Shown one piece after another: positions 12,694 through 25,510 of a stretch of 64,000 nucleotides of DNA (position 1 is the stretch's first letter; the number at the start of each line of letters is the position of its first letter). The stretch lies in NCBI GenBank assembly GCA_951799445.1, contig OX637293.1, positions 18,600,001 to 18,664,000 of the forward strand, in the 5' to 3' direction. The translations under genes were made by a program, and so were the position numbers. The DNA comes from Pseudisothecium myosuroides. Lineage: Eukaryota > Streptophyta > Bryopsida > Hypnales > Lembophyllaceae. The notes under the pieces were generated by a model. It saw only the letters and a program-made list of their open reading frames with translations. It was not told the DNA's origin and ran no database searches.

Positions 12694-15600
12694 TACATAT
12701 TACATTTGTGTTGGGGGTGCTAGTATGTGAGCTTGTGAACATGAGCCTGTGAGTTTATGAGCCTAGGAATGTTCTTTTTATTTTTCATTTAGGGTTTATG
12801 AGTCTGTTGGGGACCTATGACAATGGAATTAGATGTAAGGATCTATAATCCAAATAAACAACAAATGAATATGTTGCTATGAATTTTGTACCATTAAACT
12901 AGATCAATATATTTCCGAAAAATGAAATATAGTTAAAATCAATAGTGTGGATAAGCAAACACACAATGAAAATAGGTGTAGTGGTTTAGAATATTTTAGT
13001 TTAAAGCACATAAATGTAAAACTTCAATACATCATAATACCATGATAGGGGTGATGTTTATGATGTTTAATATACAAAGAGCAACCAAAGTAGGCCATAG
13101 AGGCCGGACATGAATTTGATGACAAACAAGGGCTATAAACATTAGAAGCACTAAATCATGAACAATGCTTTTGAACAATTAAGTGATCAATATAGTCTTC
13201 ATTATGGGCCTTCACGTAAATTTAAATGATGAAAATGGACCACCTATTTTATTTTGTTTTTATAACTATGCTTTTAAATAAAATCAAAAATATCTTGAAC
13301 ATTGAATATTTAAAATAAACATAGTAGTCATATATTATACACCAAATAAATGTATTAATCCCTATGACCTAAACGACTAGTTTTCTAATTTTTACCCCTT
13401 TTTTTTAGTTGGATTTTTTCAAATTTTATTTTTTCTAAAATAAAAATCATTTAAAAAAATAGACTATATAATAGTTTAGATGAATTCTAAGTTCAACTCC
13501 GCTTCGTGGAATTTTACACTATAAGAATCCTGCATTTATTTGGACAAGTTTAGAAACTTGGTTCGACGATAGTTCGGACGTAATGTATGCCATCGTTGAT
13601 GTCCAGGAAAATCCATCAACTTTGACAGGACGAAAATACACAGAAATTACAAAAACATGTCATGTTTTTTAGCTAAAGGTCTCTCCGAACATGGGCAGCA
13701 AAGGTCCATAAAAACCACCATGTGGTAGCAAAGTGGGAGCCATGTCAGCACCACCTAGGCGGGCAATTTTTTTTTTCCAAACAACCTATTGATGAGGTAG
13801 CCTGTGACGTGGCAATAGGAAAATTTGATGTAGAAAATGGAAAATTTGACTTATCAATTGCAAAATCCGACGTGGCAGTGGGCAAGGACAACAGTTTCAG
13901 GGGCTTCCAAGACTATTTCCTATTCCCAAGAACGTACACTCAAACATGTCGTTGTTCTTGGAGACGTCACTGCTAACATGCAAATAGTTAGCATATGTTA
14001 GCATGTGCTAACATATGCTAATATGCGAACATATTAATTTTTCATTCATATGTTCTTTTACAGTAGAATAAATGGTTCATTATGTCCAATGACGTCCGTG
14101 CAAGTGACAATAGGAGGAGGAAGCAATGACAATAGAGGTGAATGTGGGCATGACGCTAAAGCCATCCATGCTAGATCGGGAACATCATGAGTTCTATGGA
14201 GGTGAAATCCTTCACATGAACTACCCGTCATGTATGTGTTGAATGTAACAAGCTTTCTATGTACGTGCTAGAGAGGCCCACGTGAAACACAACCGTTAGA
14301 GCATGCCTTGTTGTATAGAATACTTCATGAAATGTATACTACGGTCACTGATACAATACTACTATTTCTTTTTTCATTGAAATCATTCAATGCATTGTCA
14401 GTGATGCCATGAGCTTTGACAGACATACGTTTAGAAGAACATTGTCAACGCAAGCAGGAAACAAAGAAGACTATATTGCATTCCAAATGATTGAGATGAA
14501 CACATGCTTCACTATATGTGTACATTGATATACATATGGAAATGTTCAATTCAATGTTCTCGTGGACAAAATACATTTCACGTAGTTTTCTAGTGAACAT
14601 GGCAACACACATTATGTGAGACAACTTCATCTGCACTGCTCCATCTATGCATGTTTCCCCCCGTGTTTTGAAAAATGTCTTGCATAGCATTCCATGCTCA
14701 TGTTTGCGGTGCTAGAAAAGTGTACAACTCTATCGCAAGCTATGCAAGCAAATAGAAAAATGCCTTGTTACAAATCTAAGAGCATATATTGATATAGAAT
14801 AATCCAACACAAATAAATAGAAATAAAAAGGCTCAAGAACTAATAGATATTACATTAACGGACAAGGCTACCATGCAACTAAACAAGTTGCATCAATTAA
14901 TTATAGTATTGCTTTACACAATGCTCAATGGCAAGCACCACAACTAAGGGCTACCAAAAGCTAATGGGTCTCGGCTATCTACACAAAATGATGGTGAGTT
15001 TCAACTCTTCCAAGATCCACAGAAGTTATGCTAAAATCCATGAGTATCACCGTAGTAATATTACCAAGTTGTGATCAAGTGTCACCATGTAGGCATTAAA
15101 TGCTAGCATTGATTTTTGTGAAGAACTACGACCAATTAAGATGGAAGTAAATTCTCATACAAATACCAAGTGAAGTGTGCACAAACCACCGTCAATCTTA
15201 CAACAAATTGAATTGTAGGCAACCCATTAGGACTGCCTACATTTTCAGAGTTCTTGCTCAGGCACGACTGCACGAGGGAACAATGGTTTTGCATTCCAAG
15301 CTCGGCCTCAAATGCGGTCTAAGCAAGGCTATGAGCACCCCACAGCCCCCACAACAAATTGTAGACAGAGGGATTGCACAAAAAGCAGAATTGCAGGAAT
15401 GTAATCACTAGTGTTTGTCCTGAAACAACAGCAGGAATTGCAAGACAAGAACACAACCATGAAGCCTGGAGTCTCCAAAAATGAGTGTACTAAAGGAAAA
15501 GGTAGTACAGGATAATTTGTTTGTAGACAATTTATCAACCTGTCCTCAATCTCAATCACTGAGGTACTCACTGTTGAAGCTTCCGAAAGTCTTGCAACAA

Positions 15601-16440
15601 CTCCTACCATCCTCCAGAATTGCAACGCTATCCTAGTACATCCACTCGCATGGAGCAGTATTCACGCTTACTGCACTCCAGTGAGACAACAAAGACTGTA
15701 GATGATTCAGAGAAACAAAATAAGAAACACAACAATTGGTATGCCAAAATGATATTCCAAGTCCGCTAGATGTCAAAAAGAAAAACGAGGCGGATGAAAG
15801 TAGATACTTACTCCCAGAGCATAATTGAATGTGAACATCTTGTATAGTAAAATCTACGCAACAACTGACAACATCTACGCCACCTTCCTGCTTCTGCAAT
15901 CAACTTTCTCTTATCTTGCTCGTTCTTGCTCTAAATTTCATGGTAAACTGGACATCCTCCTCCCAGGTTCATGATGTCAATATGATGGTTACAACGATGC
16001 ATGGCCAAGCGTACAAGGGGATTCACCAACAAGAAATTAAAACTAATGGGTTGATTCTAAGTAGTGTCTCCATGTTTTAGTGTGCAACCAAAATAACATG
16101 CCATGTAGTAAACAAAATTGATTTGTTATATAGTGCTGTTGGTTACCTTGAAATCATCATCGACCATTGAAAGAGAAGAAAGAGAGGCTCTAGAGTAAAT
16201 AGTGAATTAATTTACAAGTGGCCAACAGAGTGCATGAACCTTTAATAAATCGAGTTCCCATCTTATCCATCCATAGATAAATGGTGTTTGAATTAACAAC
16301 GAACCTGCTAAGTTGTGTATCATACACTAAATAGAATGAATGAACGGTGCAGTTTTGGTACTTGTGGTGCCTGGAACATCAATGACGAGGTACAGGGCGA
16401 CAAATGCTTGTGACCATTTAGGCTTCCAACAGGAAACTTG
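12694..16440. other. Non-coding interval with an isolated palindrome
   Basis: I see no supported gene. A short G+C-richer patch around 13600-14300 and 15170-15650 gives frames under 100 codons with no recognisable features. The stretch just before 16448 is probably the 3' flank of the minus-strand BTB gene. Confidence 0.4.
13988..14021. repeat. 34-bp near-perfect palindrome
   Basis: ttagcatatgttagc reads into gctaacatatgctaa around a two-base centre (tg). It could form a cruciform or a hairpin in RNA. No gene is adjacent and no function is evident. Confidence 0.7.
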
Positions 16441-16447
16441 TTGGACT

Positions 16448-18792
16448 TTAATTTGAGAGCTCCAAATTCGACTCCATGGCTGGCCAACTCTTCTTCAAGA
16501 ATGCCACTAGAGAGCTTGTGTCGATGTAGCCCGTGAACTTGTCTTTCCGCAGCTTGATGAGCTCCATCTGCTGCTCCAGAGGCAATGTGAGGAAGAAGCT
16601 TTTTGTGATTTGATAATAGCTATTCCTGGAGATGTGATTCTCTAGCATTATATGCCAGTTCTTCAACAACGCAGTCCGTTTGGGCGTATTCAAGAGCAGA
16701 TTTCCATCCAACACCTCACTGGGTGATTGCATGAAAGACTGGTCGATTTTTGTCACACTTTAGCAAGACAAGGTTGTCTTGTGCTATAACTTTTGAATCA
16801 AGATCCCAATGCCCAAAACAAAAAAGATATTTCTAGATATCTTGATTGCAATTGTAACCCTTATTTTTCAAAAAAATCAAAAAATCATTTAATATTTAAA
16901 GTTCAATTTCTCTAATTTGTCACACTTTCAAGTTTAGAGGTTTTGAATACTATTGAGCGGTTTAAATTAATGATTTTCAGTTGAAATTTCTATGGTACAT
17001 TTCTACACTAGGCAAATACATTCCTACCAAAGGGCATCTAAAAATACATTATTTTATGTCCTCCACGTTCGTGCAAAGAGGCCTCCCTTGCGCGCGCAGT
17101 TGTGAACAATAAAAATGGTTTTGACCTCATTTTTTTTGTTGAAACTCATCACTAGGAAGTCCTCCCAAATGGCCAATTTTTAATTTTTTTAATAATTGAT
17201 TTTCCTATTTATTACAAATTAAAACGTCAAAGTATGTATTTTTTGGGACATATTCTCGGACATAGAATCGTGGCAGAAAAATACATACTTTGACGTTTTA
17301 ATTTGTAATAAATAGGAAAAACAATTATTAAAAAAACTAAAAATTTGGGAGGACTTCCTAGTGATGAGTTTCAACAAAAAAAATGAGGTCAAAACCATTT
17401 TTATTGTTCACAACTGCGCGCGCAAGGGAGGCCTCTTTGCACGAACGTGGAGGACATAAAATAATGTATTTTTAGATGCCCTTTGGTAGGAATGTGTTTG
17501 CCTAGTGTAGAAATGTACCATAGAAATTTCAACTGAAAATCATTAATTTAAACTGCTCAATAGTATTCAAAACCTCTAAACTTGAAAGTGTGACAAATTA
17601 GAGAAATTGAACTTTAAATATTAAATGATTTTTTAATTTTTTTGAAAAATAAGGGTTACAATTGCAATTAAGATATCTAGAAATAGCTTTTTTGTTTTTA
17701 GCATTGAATTCATAGTTCAAAAGTTATTGTAGAAGACAACCCCAATTTTGCCAACGTGGAACAAAATCGACCAGTCTTTCATGCAATCACCCCACTATAC
17801 ATTTGAAGGATGAGCTTTACCAACTCGAAGACCGCCATCTTGCACGCTTCCGGACCATTGAAACAATTCACATTTGCAACAATGCAAGCCAACGTATCCA
17901 ATTGCACGATGTACTGAACCAATTCCTCGGCCACACCTGCGATTAGCAGAGCGATCAGCGCCCAACAGATTGACAGGAGCTTCTCCATAAACTTAGGCAC
18001 CAAGTAATGAAACCCCTTCTCTTCACACTCTTTTCCAATGGCATTGAGCATGTTCTTTGTCTTGTCACTCACTACTGTAACCACAGTTTTGGCAACATTT
18101 GCAAATGTGCCGGATTTAATAACCTACAAGAAACCCTCAAAAAAGGCATGAATGTTCTTGAAGTTGCCATCTAGATGAAGAGCCGTACGTATGCCCTGCT
18201 GGACCAGGTTACACATATGATTATGTCGTTCCTCTTCCGTCATATACAACCCCAAGCGAGCCTCGAGATCTTTAACATGTTCATAGGGAAAATCCAGCGA
18301 AGAGGAATACTCGTTGATCCTAATTTCATCCTCACATGACCAAGGGATTGCGCTGATGTACCGGGAAATGGAGTCCATGAGCTCGAGAAACTCAATCTGA
18401 GAGGCCACTTTGAGAAGCACCAGACTGTGTTTCACATCTTGGAAGTCCTTGAGAAAGGGGGAATACATGCGAGAGAAACAATCCGTGTAGCATTGGACAT
18501 CCCCGTGAACTTCAAGGACGAATTCGATCAACGAAGGGAGTGTCGTGCTTGATTTTCTCCACCTCTCACTCAAGCAAGTCTCAAAGTATTTGCTGCACCG
18601 GCTCAAACAGCTGGATTGCACATTCAACACCATGAGCGTTTTTTTGTGATGCTCGCTTTCTCCTCCATTTGATACCAAGCACACTGCAACATTATGACCT
18701 TCTTCAACTCCAAAACACCGCACCATCTCTTCCGTCTGTCGAAGCTCAGAACACATCTTGAAGAGCTCCTGTGTTACAACCTCAGAATACAT
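16448..18792 (-). pseudogene. BTB/POZ-domain protein gene, broken by a nonsense codon and a transposon
   Basis: Reading on the minus strand from 18792, the protein has a BTB-like region (residues about 35-150, with SKYFETCLSERW as the typical 'YF..LS.RW' turn). A C-terminal helical region follows, as in plant BTB proteins of the At3g05675/At1g63850 type. I recognise the family by motif and have not aligned it. These proteins usually serve as CUL3 ubiquitin-ligase adaptors or related scaffolds. Two lesions are present. An in-frame TAG at 18126-18124 follows residue 222, after which the same frame stays open to 17797. A 1072-bp hairpin element then occupies 16721-17792. Coding continues from 16716 to the stop at 16448. 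No phase-compatible donor was found that would make the TAG part of an intron acceptor, although it is preceded by a pyrimidine-rich tttcttgtag, so a short intron is not fully excluded. Confidence 0.75.
16721..17792. mobile_element. 1072-bp hairpin (foldback) DNA transposon inside the BTB gene
   Basis: The two arms, 16721-17244 and 17277-17792, are nearly perfect reverse complements around a 32-bp spacer. The ends are GGGTGATTGC and GCAATCACCC, with a 4-bp direct duplication CACT at 16717-16720 and 17793-17796. There is no coding capacity. The same terminal sequence and 4-bp duplications occur in the elements at 20216 and 32847. A 4-bp target with GGG ends is unlike hAT (8 bp), Harbinger (3 bp) or mariner (TA). 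Sola2-type elements also make 4-bp duplications, but that assignment is a guess. Confidence 0.9.
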
Positions 18793-20211
18793 CCTGGTGA
18801 TGAGAAACTTGCACAGATACCCAATTCCTGCTCAACTCATTACAACCTCTTGAAAACAAAAAACAGAATCTGCAAGCGTTTACAACAATACAGTTTGATC
18901 AAGTGCCGGACCACAATGGTTCTCTTTTTGTTACTCAGCCCCCTTCTTTCTCTCTTTTCTGTTTCACCAAAGAACAAACATGATCCCAAGTCACCGATTC
19001 CACTTAAGGCAATCCTGCACTAGAAAGACAACCTACATGTGAACATTCAACATAGAGAACTCAAACCTCAAATAAAAATCCTAAATTTACAGATAATCTC
19101 TTAAATCGAGCCAAACCGACCTTCTCCAATGTGATCATAATTAGTTTTTTGTTCTTGTAACACGGCATTTGATAGATAATTCCCACACATAGAATGAGCA
19201 TCCTCGAAAGGCACTAACATCTAGTTCTATATCCTAGTCCAGAACAATGAGCCCAAATTCTCGATACAAAACACAACATTAACTCCAATTGCAAACAATC
19301 AGTGAAACCAAAACCCCAAAGCAATCCAGCAAACTTAGACAATAGATACATATTGATTTCAAAGGATATATACCACCCGAACATTTGATCAAGTTATGGT
19401 TAATAACATCTACCAGTCAAACTTCCACCGTTTGTAACTGTTGCAAATGGCATCCAAATGACAAATTCTTTTCGAGGGTTAGAATGTTGAAACCACATTT
19501 TGTTTGCAAACAAGAACACATAAAAATATGACCATGAATTCTACTCAGCAGCAGTTGTGGCGATTTTGGATATCCCCACCTTAGTGAGGAGTATCCCAAA
19601 TTAACCACGACCAGGAATGCTAACATACTTTCGTTGTGCTAGGCGTAAATGCTCTTTGAGAAAAGTTTAAACATAACAATTGAATTCAACAACTAGGGCC
19701 TACGAGTACATAATAATTAAGAAAAAGGAAGTGCTAATACCCTGTTCACATGTTGGCTTCAAACTATCTACCCAAAACACTTTGCATCCTCCTAACGTTT
19801 GCATAATATCCAACTAAGGAATTCTTCAGTACGTCAAAAGCTTCTTCCATTTCTTTACAAGAACATGTAAAAATTTGACCAGAACAAGAAAAATGAAAAA
19901 GAGGCAATTTAGAGTGTTCCAATCTACGCAAGGTTTGTTGAAAAATTACATCAGCGCACGGAGGACACCAAAAACGACAACCGATGGAGTTAGAATAACC
20001 AAAAACTACTCTGAAGTCGGTGAAAATGCGTGGGACATGGATGGAAGGATGATCCCAAGGTATATAGAAAGCATAGAAATGGACCTGGAAACTTGAAGTA
20101 AATGAGCATCAAGGAGGTCACAAGGGAAACTGGAATGATCGCAGCAAAACTTTGAAAGGAGGAAACAAAGCAAAACCGTCGTATGCTATGTCGATTGAAG
20201 AGCATATTTTG
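18793..20211. other. 5' flank of the BTB gene and non-coding DNA
   Basis: The first few hundred bases are probably the 5' leader and promoter of the BTB gene, which is transcribed leftward. Short frames exist but show no family features. Nothing else is supported up to the transposon at 20216. Confidence 0.4.
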
Positions 20212-20215
20212 AAAA

Positions 20216-21059
20216 GGGTGATTGCAAGAAACACTTGTACTATTTGTTGCGTTTTGCGTTTTTAAACTTTTAGTACTTTTTGTACTATGAGTCATCTTTA
20301 GTACTATTGAAGGCATAGAACATAAAATTTCAATGGTCAATTATATTTCAAATTTACTATTCTAACAATATGTGATGTTCATCATTGGATGACAAAAATG
20401 GATGGAAATACTTAATTTTCTATTAAAAAATAATTTACATTGGCAAATAGAAGGTATAACGAGCCCCAGCAGTACTATTGAGTATTTTTGTGTACCCTGA
20501 AGTACTATTTTGAGCCGCATGCTACAATTTACCTTAGAAAATGAGACTTTCATGTTTCTATTTTTGAAAATTAGGAAAGGAGTTTGAAAAATTTATTTTA
20601 AAAATGGCCATTGTTGCCGACTAATTTCAAAGTAGGAAGATCAAAGTTAGAACTAAGAAACCATTTTTAATTCAACATAAATTCAACGTGAATATAGCAT
20701 ACTTTAGGCCAATATAAAACACACTTGGAAAAAGTTTTCGGAAATCCCTCTCTTGAGAAGATGTATTTCTATTAGAAGAGCTAGCCTACCAAATTTGATG
20801 ATGTAACTCTTCAAAAAAGGTACTCGATAGTACTAAAAACCATCAAAACCGCATGTGTGACATATATTCAAAATTCAGTTTCACCTATTAAATTAATTTT
20901 GAAAAAATTGAAATAATTCAAGTGCATTTTCTATTGCTCTAGGAAGCTTGCTTTTGAATTTCATGTTCATTCAATCATTTTTGCAATACTTATGGCACAA
21001 AACAACTTTTGCATTGAACGTGTGACGGAAAATAGTACAGGTGTTTCTTGCAATCACCC
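20216..21059. mobile_element. 844-bp non-autonomous element with GGGTGATTGC ends
   Basis: The left end reads GGGTGATTGCAAGAAACAC and the right end is its near reverse complement (gtgtttcttgcaatcaccc). AAAA flanks both sides (20212-20215 and 21060-21063), a 4-bp duplication. The inner sequence is AT-rich and has no reading frame of note. It is not a long hairpin, unlike its relative at 16721. Confidence 0.8.
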
Positions 21060-21369
21060 AAAAAGAAATCCAGAAAAGCCGGTACTGCACCAAGGAGCTT
21101 GTGCATAAAGAAACCAAGGAAACGCAATACATTCTTACAGGTTCGGAGCCTGGAAGGCAAGCCCATTCAAAACCGGAATACCAAACGGGGAGCCAATCGT
21201 GCAAGAATAGGGAACGTTGGGAACATGTTGCGTTCCCATATTGATCGATGATCTGTGCCCCTGGAGGATGATCGGATGGCCTGGAGGAGCTCTGCTCTGT
21301 GACGACGAATGCTACTGGTTACTTTTGTATATTATATAGTAAAGACTGTTTCCGAGGGAAATTTTTAGT

Positions 21370-21885
21370 GGAATTAAAAAAAATGAAATATGTTAACAGT
21401 TTCTTTCTTCTAATTCTCCCCCGAGTTGGACATCTATGGTGCAAGATTTGACTGCTTTGACTAGCAAAGGGCATATGGTGGATACCTAGGCATTTGGAGT
21501 TAGAGTTTGTTTCATGATAATAAATCTATTTATTTTTATTTTATGCTCAATTTTATTATGCTTATTAAGAAATAATAGTTCAAGCTTTTACTTTCCAATT
21601 CAAGCTTTTACTTTGAAATAAAAATTCAAGCTTTTACTTTCCAATTCAAGCTTTTACTTTGAAATAAAAATTCAAGCTTTTACTTTCCAATTCAAGCTTT
21701 TATTTTCAAATAAAAGTTCAAGCTTTCAAGCTTTTACTTTCCAATTCTAAGCCCACCGGCAATATTTAGACTGTGTTTTCCTTGAGTCCTCATCCCACTC
21801 ATAGAAAGTCTACACATTTTGACTATTACTCCATAGGTAGAGCATATTGTCACTGAAGAGGTTCCGTTTGTAATTGTTGTACCAG
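21370..21885 (+). repeat. Partial third copy of the 37-39.7 / 50.5-54.6 kb repeat
   Basis: The phrase 'tttctttcttctaattctcc' followed by 'atctatggtgcaagatt' recurs near 37890 and 51298, with the same downstream order of blocks ('cctaggca', 'aagcttttacttt', 'agcatattg'). Only the middle of the longer unit is present here. No protein is encoded. Confidence 0.7.
21585..21745 (+). repeat. Short tandem repeat of a TTCAAGCTTTTACTTT motif
   Basis: The 16-base motif ttcaagcttttacttt recurs about every 20-30 bases, alternating with 'ccaa' and 'gaaataaaaa' linkers. This gives a unit of about 50 bp repeated about three times. Shorter versions of the array lie at the equivalent places near 38060 and 51460, so it expanded in this copy. 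Confidence 0.85.
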
Positions 21886-23798
21886 TATTACAAATTAGGG
21901 TTGGGGGATTTGCTCCACACTTTCTATTCCAACTGCATTCCAACAAATTTTGTGGTTTTGCCTACCGTTGGTACATGGTCACAAATTGAACAATTGGCGA
22001 CCAAAGTGGTGGTGCTAATTGAGGGAGAGAGCATGTGTTCTGACATTTGGCACTCTTAACTTTAAATTCTTGTTGAACCTCACTAATTTACACCAAGCCA
22101 ACCAATGTCTTTGTTTGAATTATAAATAAATTCCCTTGTGGGCATCTAGGGAGACATCCAAGGAAGCATTATCCCTCCACCAGGAGATGCTTTAAACCAA
22201 TTCACAATGTTATGTAGATTGTGATTGACATTGGTTGTTGAAAGATGGTTGATGCTTTGAACTGTTCTTGATGGCATGGGAAAAGTGTAGCAGATTCTAC
22301 AGTCATGGTTATTAGTAAGACTAAGTAAATGGGACCTCCCACCCCCAACAATGGAAGCAGTTGAAGAGGAGTGCCTAGAGTAAGTTAGCTGTTTATACAC
22401 ATAAATTGTTTTGACTGAGTGATGACACTTGTTTTGATGTCAATCTGCCATATGTCTTTGGCAAGCTTGGAAATGGACAATGTGGTTGAAGAGGTGGAGG
22501 CCTTGGAGCTTGACTTGGATCCAATCCATTTTCTTAAAAGAGTTAACTTACAACATTCATTTAATAAGGTGGGCACCTTCAAATGCGCCACTCACCCAAA
22601 ACATCCATCACTACTTTGTACACTACATTTCCAAACTCAATATGTACCTATATAAGGTAGGACCACCTATACCTGATCAAATAAGTGATTACAGAACAAA
22701 TGAGCAACAAAGTGAGGCAATGAAAATTTTTCTCATGTTGACAGATAAGAAATATTAAGACTCTGAATTTTTCGTATTTTTATTGTCAAGATTGAAATTA
22801 CTATGAATTTTGGGAGGCAAAAAGTGCTTGGAACCCATTGCCAATGTCTAGAGTCTTCCAATTCTGATCATAGCCAAACTACTTTTCCACTTACTACTTC
22901 CTCATTGTTTTTTGTGCACTTTGGTACACGTGTCATGACCTTAATCGTCTCAACCTTGAAAAGGAGAAAAAATACATTCCAAGTTTGGACACCCTCCTTG
23001 GTCCAAAATAGTGCATTCTATAGGTTGCCCATGGCTCCTTGATTTGGAATGGGTGGTTCTACCTTATGTGAAAGAAAAAATTTTAGAACCTCTGCCAAAA
23101 AACACTTTGATCCTTATAACTTTTATATACGGTATCCAAATGTCGCATTCTTTGGTGCATTGGAACTTACCTCCTTTCACTTGCCAACAAGAAGTTATAA
23201 AAATTTGACCAACATAATGATAGTAATTAGGTACAACAGCAAAAAGTGGTGGTTTGGAAGGTACCCATCTTAGTATTGTCAAGATGCATTGCAAGAATTG
23301 TTGTGTGAACTTTTAAGTTTATAAATCACAAGATATTGAAACAAATGCTCATTATAGCATCTCTTGCAACCCTTTTGGATGCAACCTATGAGATGCGTTT
23401 CCAAGGATAAGTAGCGGAGTCAAGATGAAGGTAGCATGATGAGGCCAAAAAATCTCTTGTGGCATGGAGCAAGAGGTTCAGCAAAGACTTGCCGCACTGA
23501 TAGTTGACAAGTGACTTGGAGCCGTTGAGGTTTCCACATAGCTACCGTGGTAGGAGGAGGTTGCCGTAAAGAGCTGCATTCAATATAGGTCATGGACAAT
23601 GAGCTTCTCACACTCTTCTTTCCTCTTCCTTCGTAAGTAGTCTTTTCCAAAATCCTAATGTTTTTTTTTATTGATATCCATTGTGGGGTGCTATAGACCC
23701 AAATCAATGGAGGAAAATGATAAAGATACAATTTTGAGCCGCTCACGAGGATGATGACTAGGAAGATGCAATGTAAAAATTCTAAGAGAAAAGGGTTT
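21886..23798. other. Non-coding DNA with dispersed repeat sequence
   Basis: No supported gene. Several frames of 60-90 codons near 22150-22760 overlap on both strands without recognisable features. The segment 23085-23285 matches 32115-32275 (shared phrases 'ggtatccaaatg' and 'tttcacttgccaacaag'), so it is a dispersed repeat of unknown type. Confidence 0.5.
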
Positions 23799-23899
23799 CT
23801 CTATGTAGATTTTATGGAAGATTTCCTCAGCTGTGACAATGGGACATTGGTCATATTAGTCACAACTAATGAAATCTTCCATAAAACTCACATGGAGAG
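23799..23899. repeat. Short imperfect hairpin next to a transposon
   Basis: Arms at 23799-23826 and 23872-23899 are imperfect inverted copies built on 'ttttatggaagatttc'. A second inner pairing (gtgac/gtcac) lies in the loop. It ends a few bases before the TTAA-flanked element at 23910 and could be an independent small foldback. Confidence 0.6.
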
Positions 23900-23909
23900 T
23901 CCTATTTAA

Positions 23910-24828
23910 CCCCTAAAGGACCAGTTTGCTATTTTTAGCATAGCAATTTTGGGTAGGTACGTGTGACTAGAGATTTTTATATTTTAAGCTGAAATTTTAA
24001 TAGAAGGTGGGGACGAGGAATATCTTTCATGTGCACTAAAGTTCATGACATTTTGAAATAGGAGTCAAAAGTTATGGCCTAATATGTTACTTTTTTCACC
24101 GGGCGGGCAGTCCGGGCAGATCTAAAAAAATCACTTTTTTCAAAAATAAAAGTTTGAAATTGGTTTTTCAGAGTTATATATACGTGGGAAGATTTAAATA
24201 ATTCCACCATTTTGACCAATGAGTAAAAAGTTATGAGGTTTTTTAGTTTGCGGGCAGTTACAGATACTCTACTCTGAAATAAACTTTGAAGTTGTTTATT
24301 TAACTCAATTTTTAATATTTTTTGGAAAAAAAAAATCAGAGGATTTAGGTTGTTTATTACAACATTACAACCATTGGGATTGACATTTTTCAATTCCATA
24401 ATTAAATTCTTAACAATTTAGTATTTTGGATCATTCTCTACTTCTTTCTACTTACTATTTTTTTTGTATATGTTGTACAATTCCAAATGATTTGAAAATT
24501 TTTAAGCATGTAGCCAACTTGTTTAGGAAAAATAATTCAAAGAAGTACCACCATTTTGGACATTTTTTCATACGAATGTGACCTTGTGAAGTGCAGCTGC
24601 CTTGTTTTTCGCAGGAACAAAAAAAGGATTTTTGCCAATTCAAATGCTAATATCTTCCAATCTGCAAGGTGGAAAATTCTGAAAAAAATTTCACATCTTC
24701 TAAAACTAGTTTACTATAAGATCCTATGGTTACATGTGTCAAAAAAAAATTCAAAAATTTGGTACTTTTATTAAAAATGGCAATTTTTGAGTGTTTTTGG
24801 TGAAAACATAGTCATGGAACTTTAGGGG
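23910..24828. mobile_element. 919-bp TTAA-flanked non-autonomous element (piggyBac-like ends)
   Basis: Left end CCCCTAAAGGACCA, right end CTTTAGGGG, with TTAA on both sides (23906-23909 and 24829-24832). Its interior matches the element at 59005-59925 in the opposite orientation; for example 'aatgctaatatcttccaatc' near 24643 is a diverged reverse complement of sequence near 59180. No coding capacity. TTAA target and CCYT-type ends point to piggyBac; Sola3 is an alternative. Confidence 0.75.
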
Positions 24829-24956
24829 TTAATGCTTTTCTCTCAATTCTCTCAATGGCTTGAAAGGTCCATGTAAAGATTAACTCATGTCCATTTAAGA
24901 TTTAAATATAGGGTCCATTTGAAGAAGTTGGTTACTCTTTTAGCCTACTACCTTAA

Positions 24957-25315
24957 GAGCAACCCCACGGCGACTCGCCCAAGAGCTTGATTTGGCTGGT
25001 GGGCGTAGCTTGGCTTGAAATAGTAGTCCTTGATACGCACGCCAAGTGCAAAAATATGCTCGACAACTAGTGAATCTTGGTCGTGGCTCGCTAAGTCATT
25101 TAATAGTCCTTTTGATTCCATGTGTTGAAATTTTTTTCTTCAATACTGCCAAAGATTCTCTTCAAAATATTAAAATAGTAGCAATGAGTGGACTTTTGAT
25201 CACTTTGGCAAGTCTTGTCGTAAAGCCACAACTCTTAGGCTCTTGAACAAGGGATGCCAAACTCCAAAAATTCTTTGTTTGGCTCTTCTAGTCACCGAGC
25301 AGTTGTGGGTTGCTC
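24957..25315. mobile_element. 359-bp Harbinger-type MITE
   Basis: Ends GAGCAACCCCAC and its reverse complement GTGGGTTGCTC, flanked by TAA on both sides (24954-24956 and 25316-25318). The ends resemble those of the Harbinger transposon at 40752 and of the MITEs at 26208 and 36557. Non-coding. Confidence 0.75.
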
Positions 25316-25510
25316 TAATAACTTCATACTCTTTGCCAATCAGATTTCATTCAAGGCTCTTTGTAAGACTTTAGAATGTGCTTATTTGAACCTGGAAGTG
25401 CCTCTGTCCATTGTACTTGTCAAGATTCGGATTCAAAATCTATGACCTCCAGCAACATGCAAATTTACTATTGATATGGGATCTTTTAATGTGCAGTTGA
25501 GGGTAGCTTA

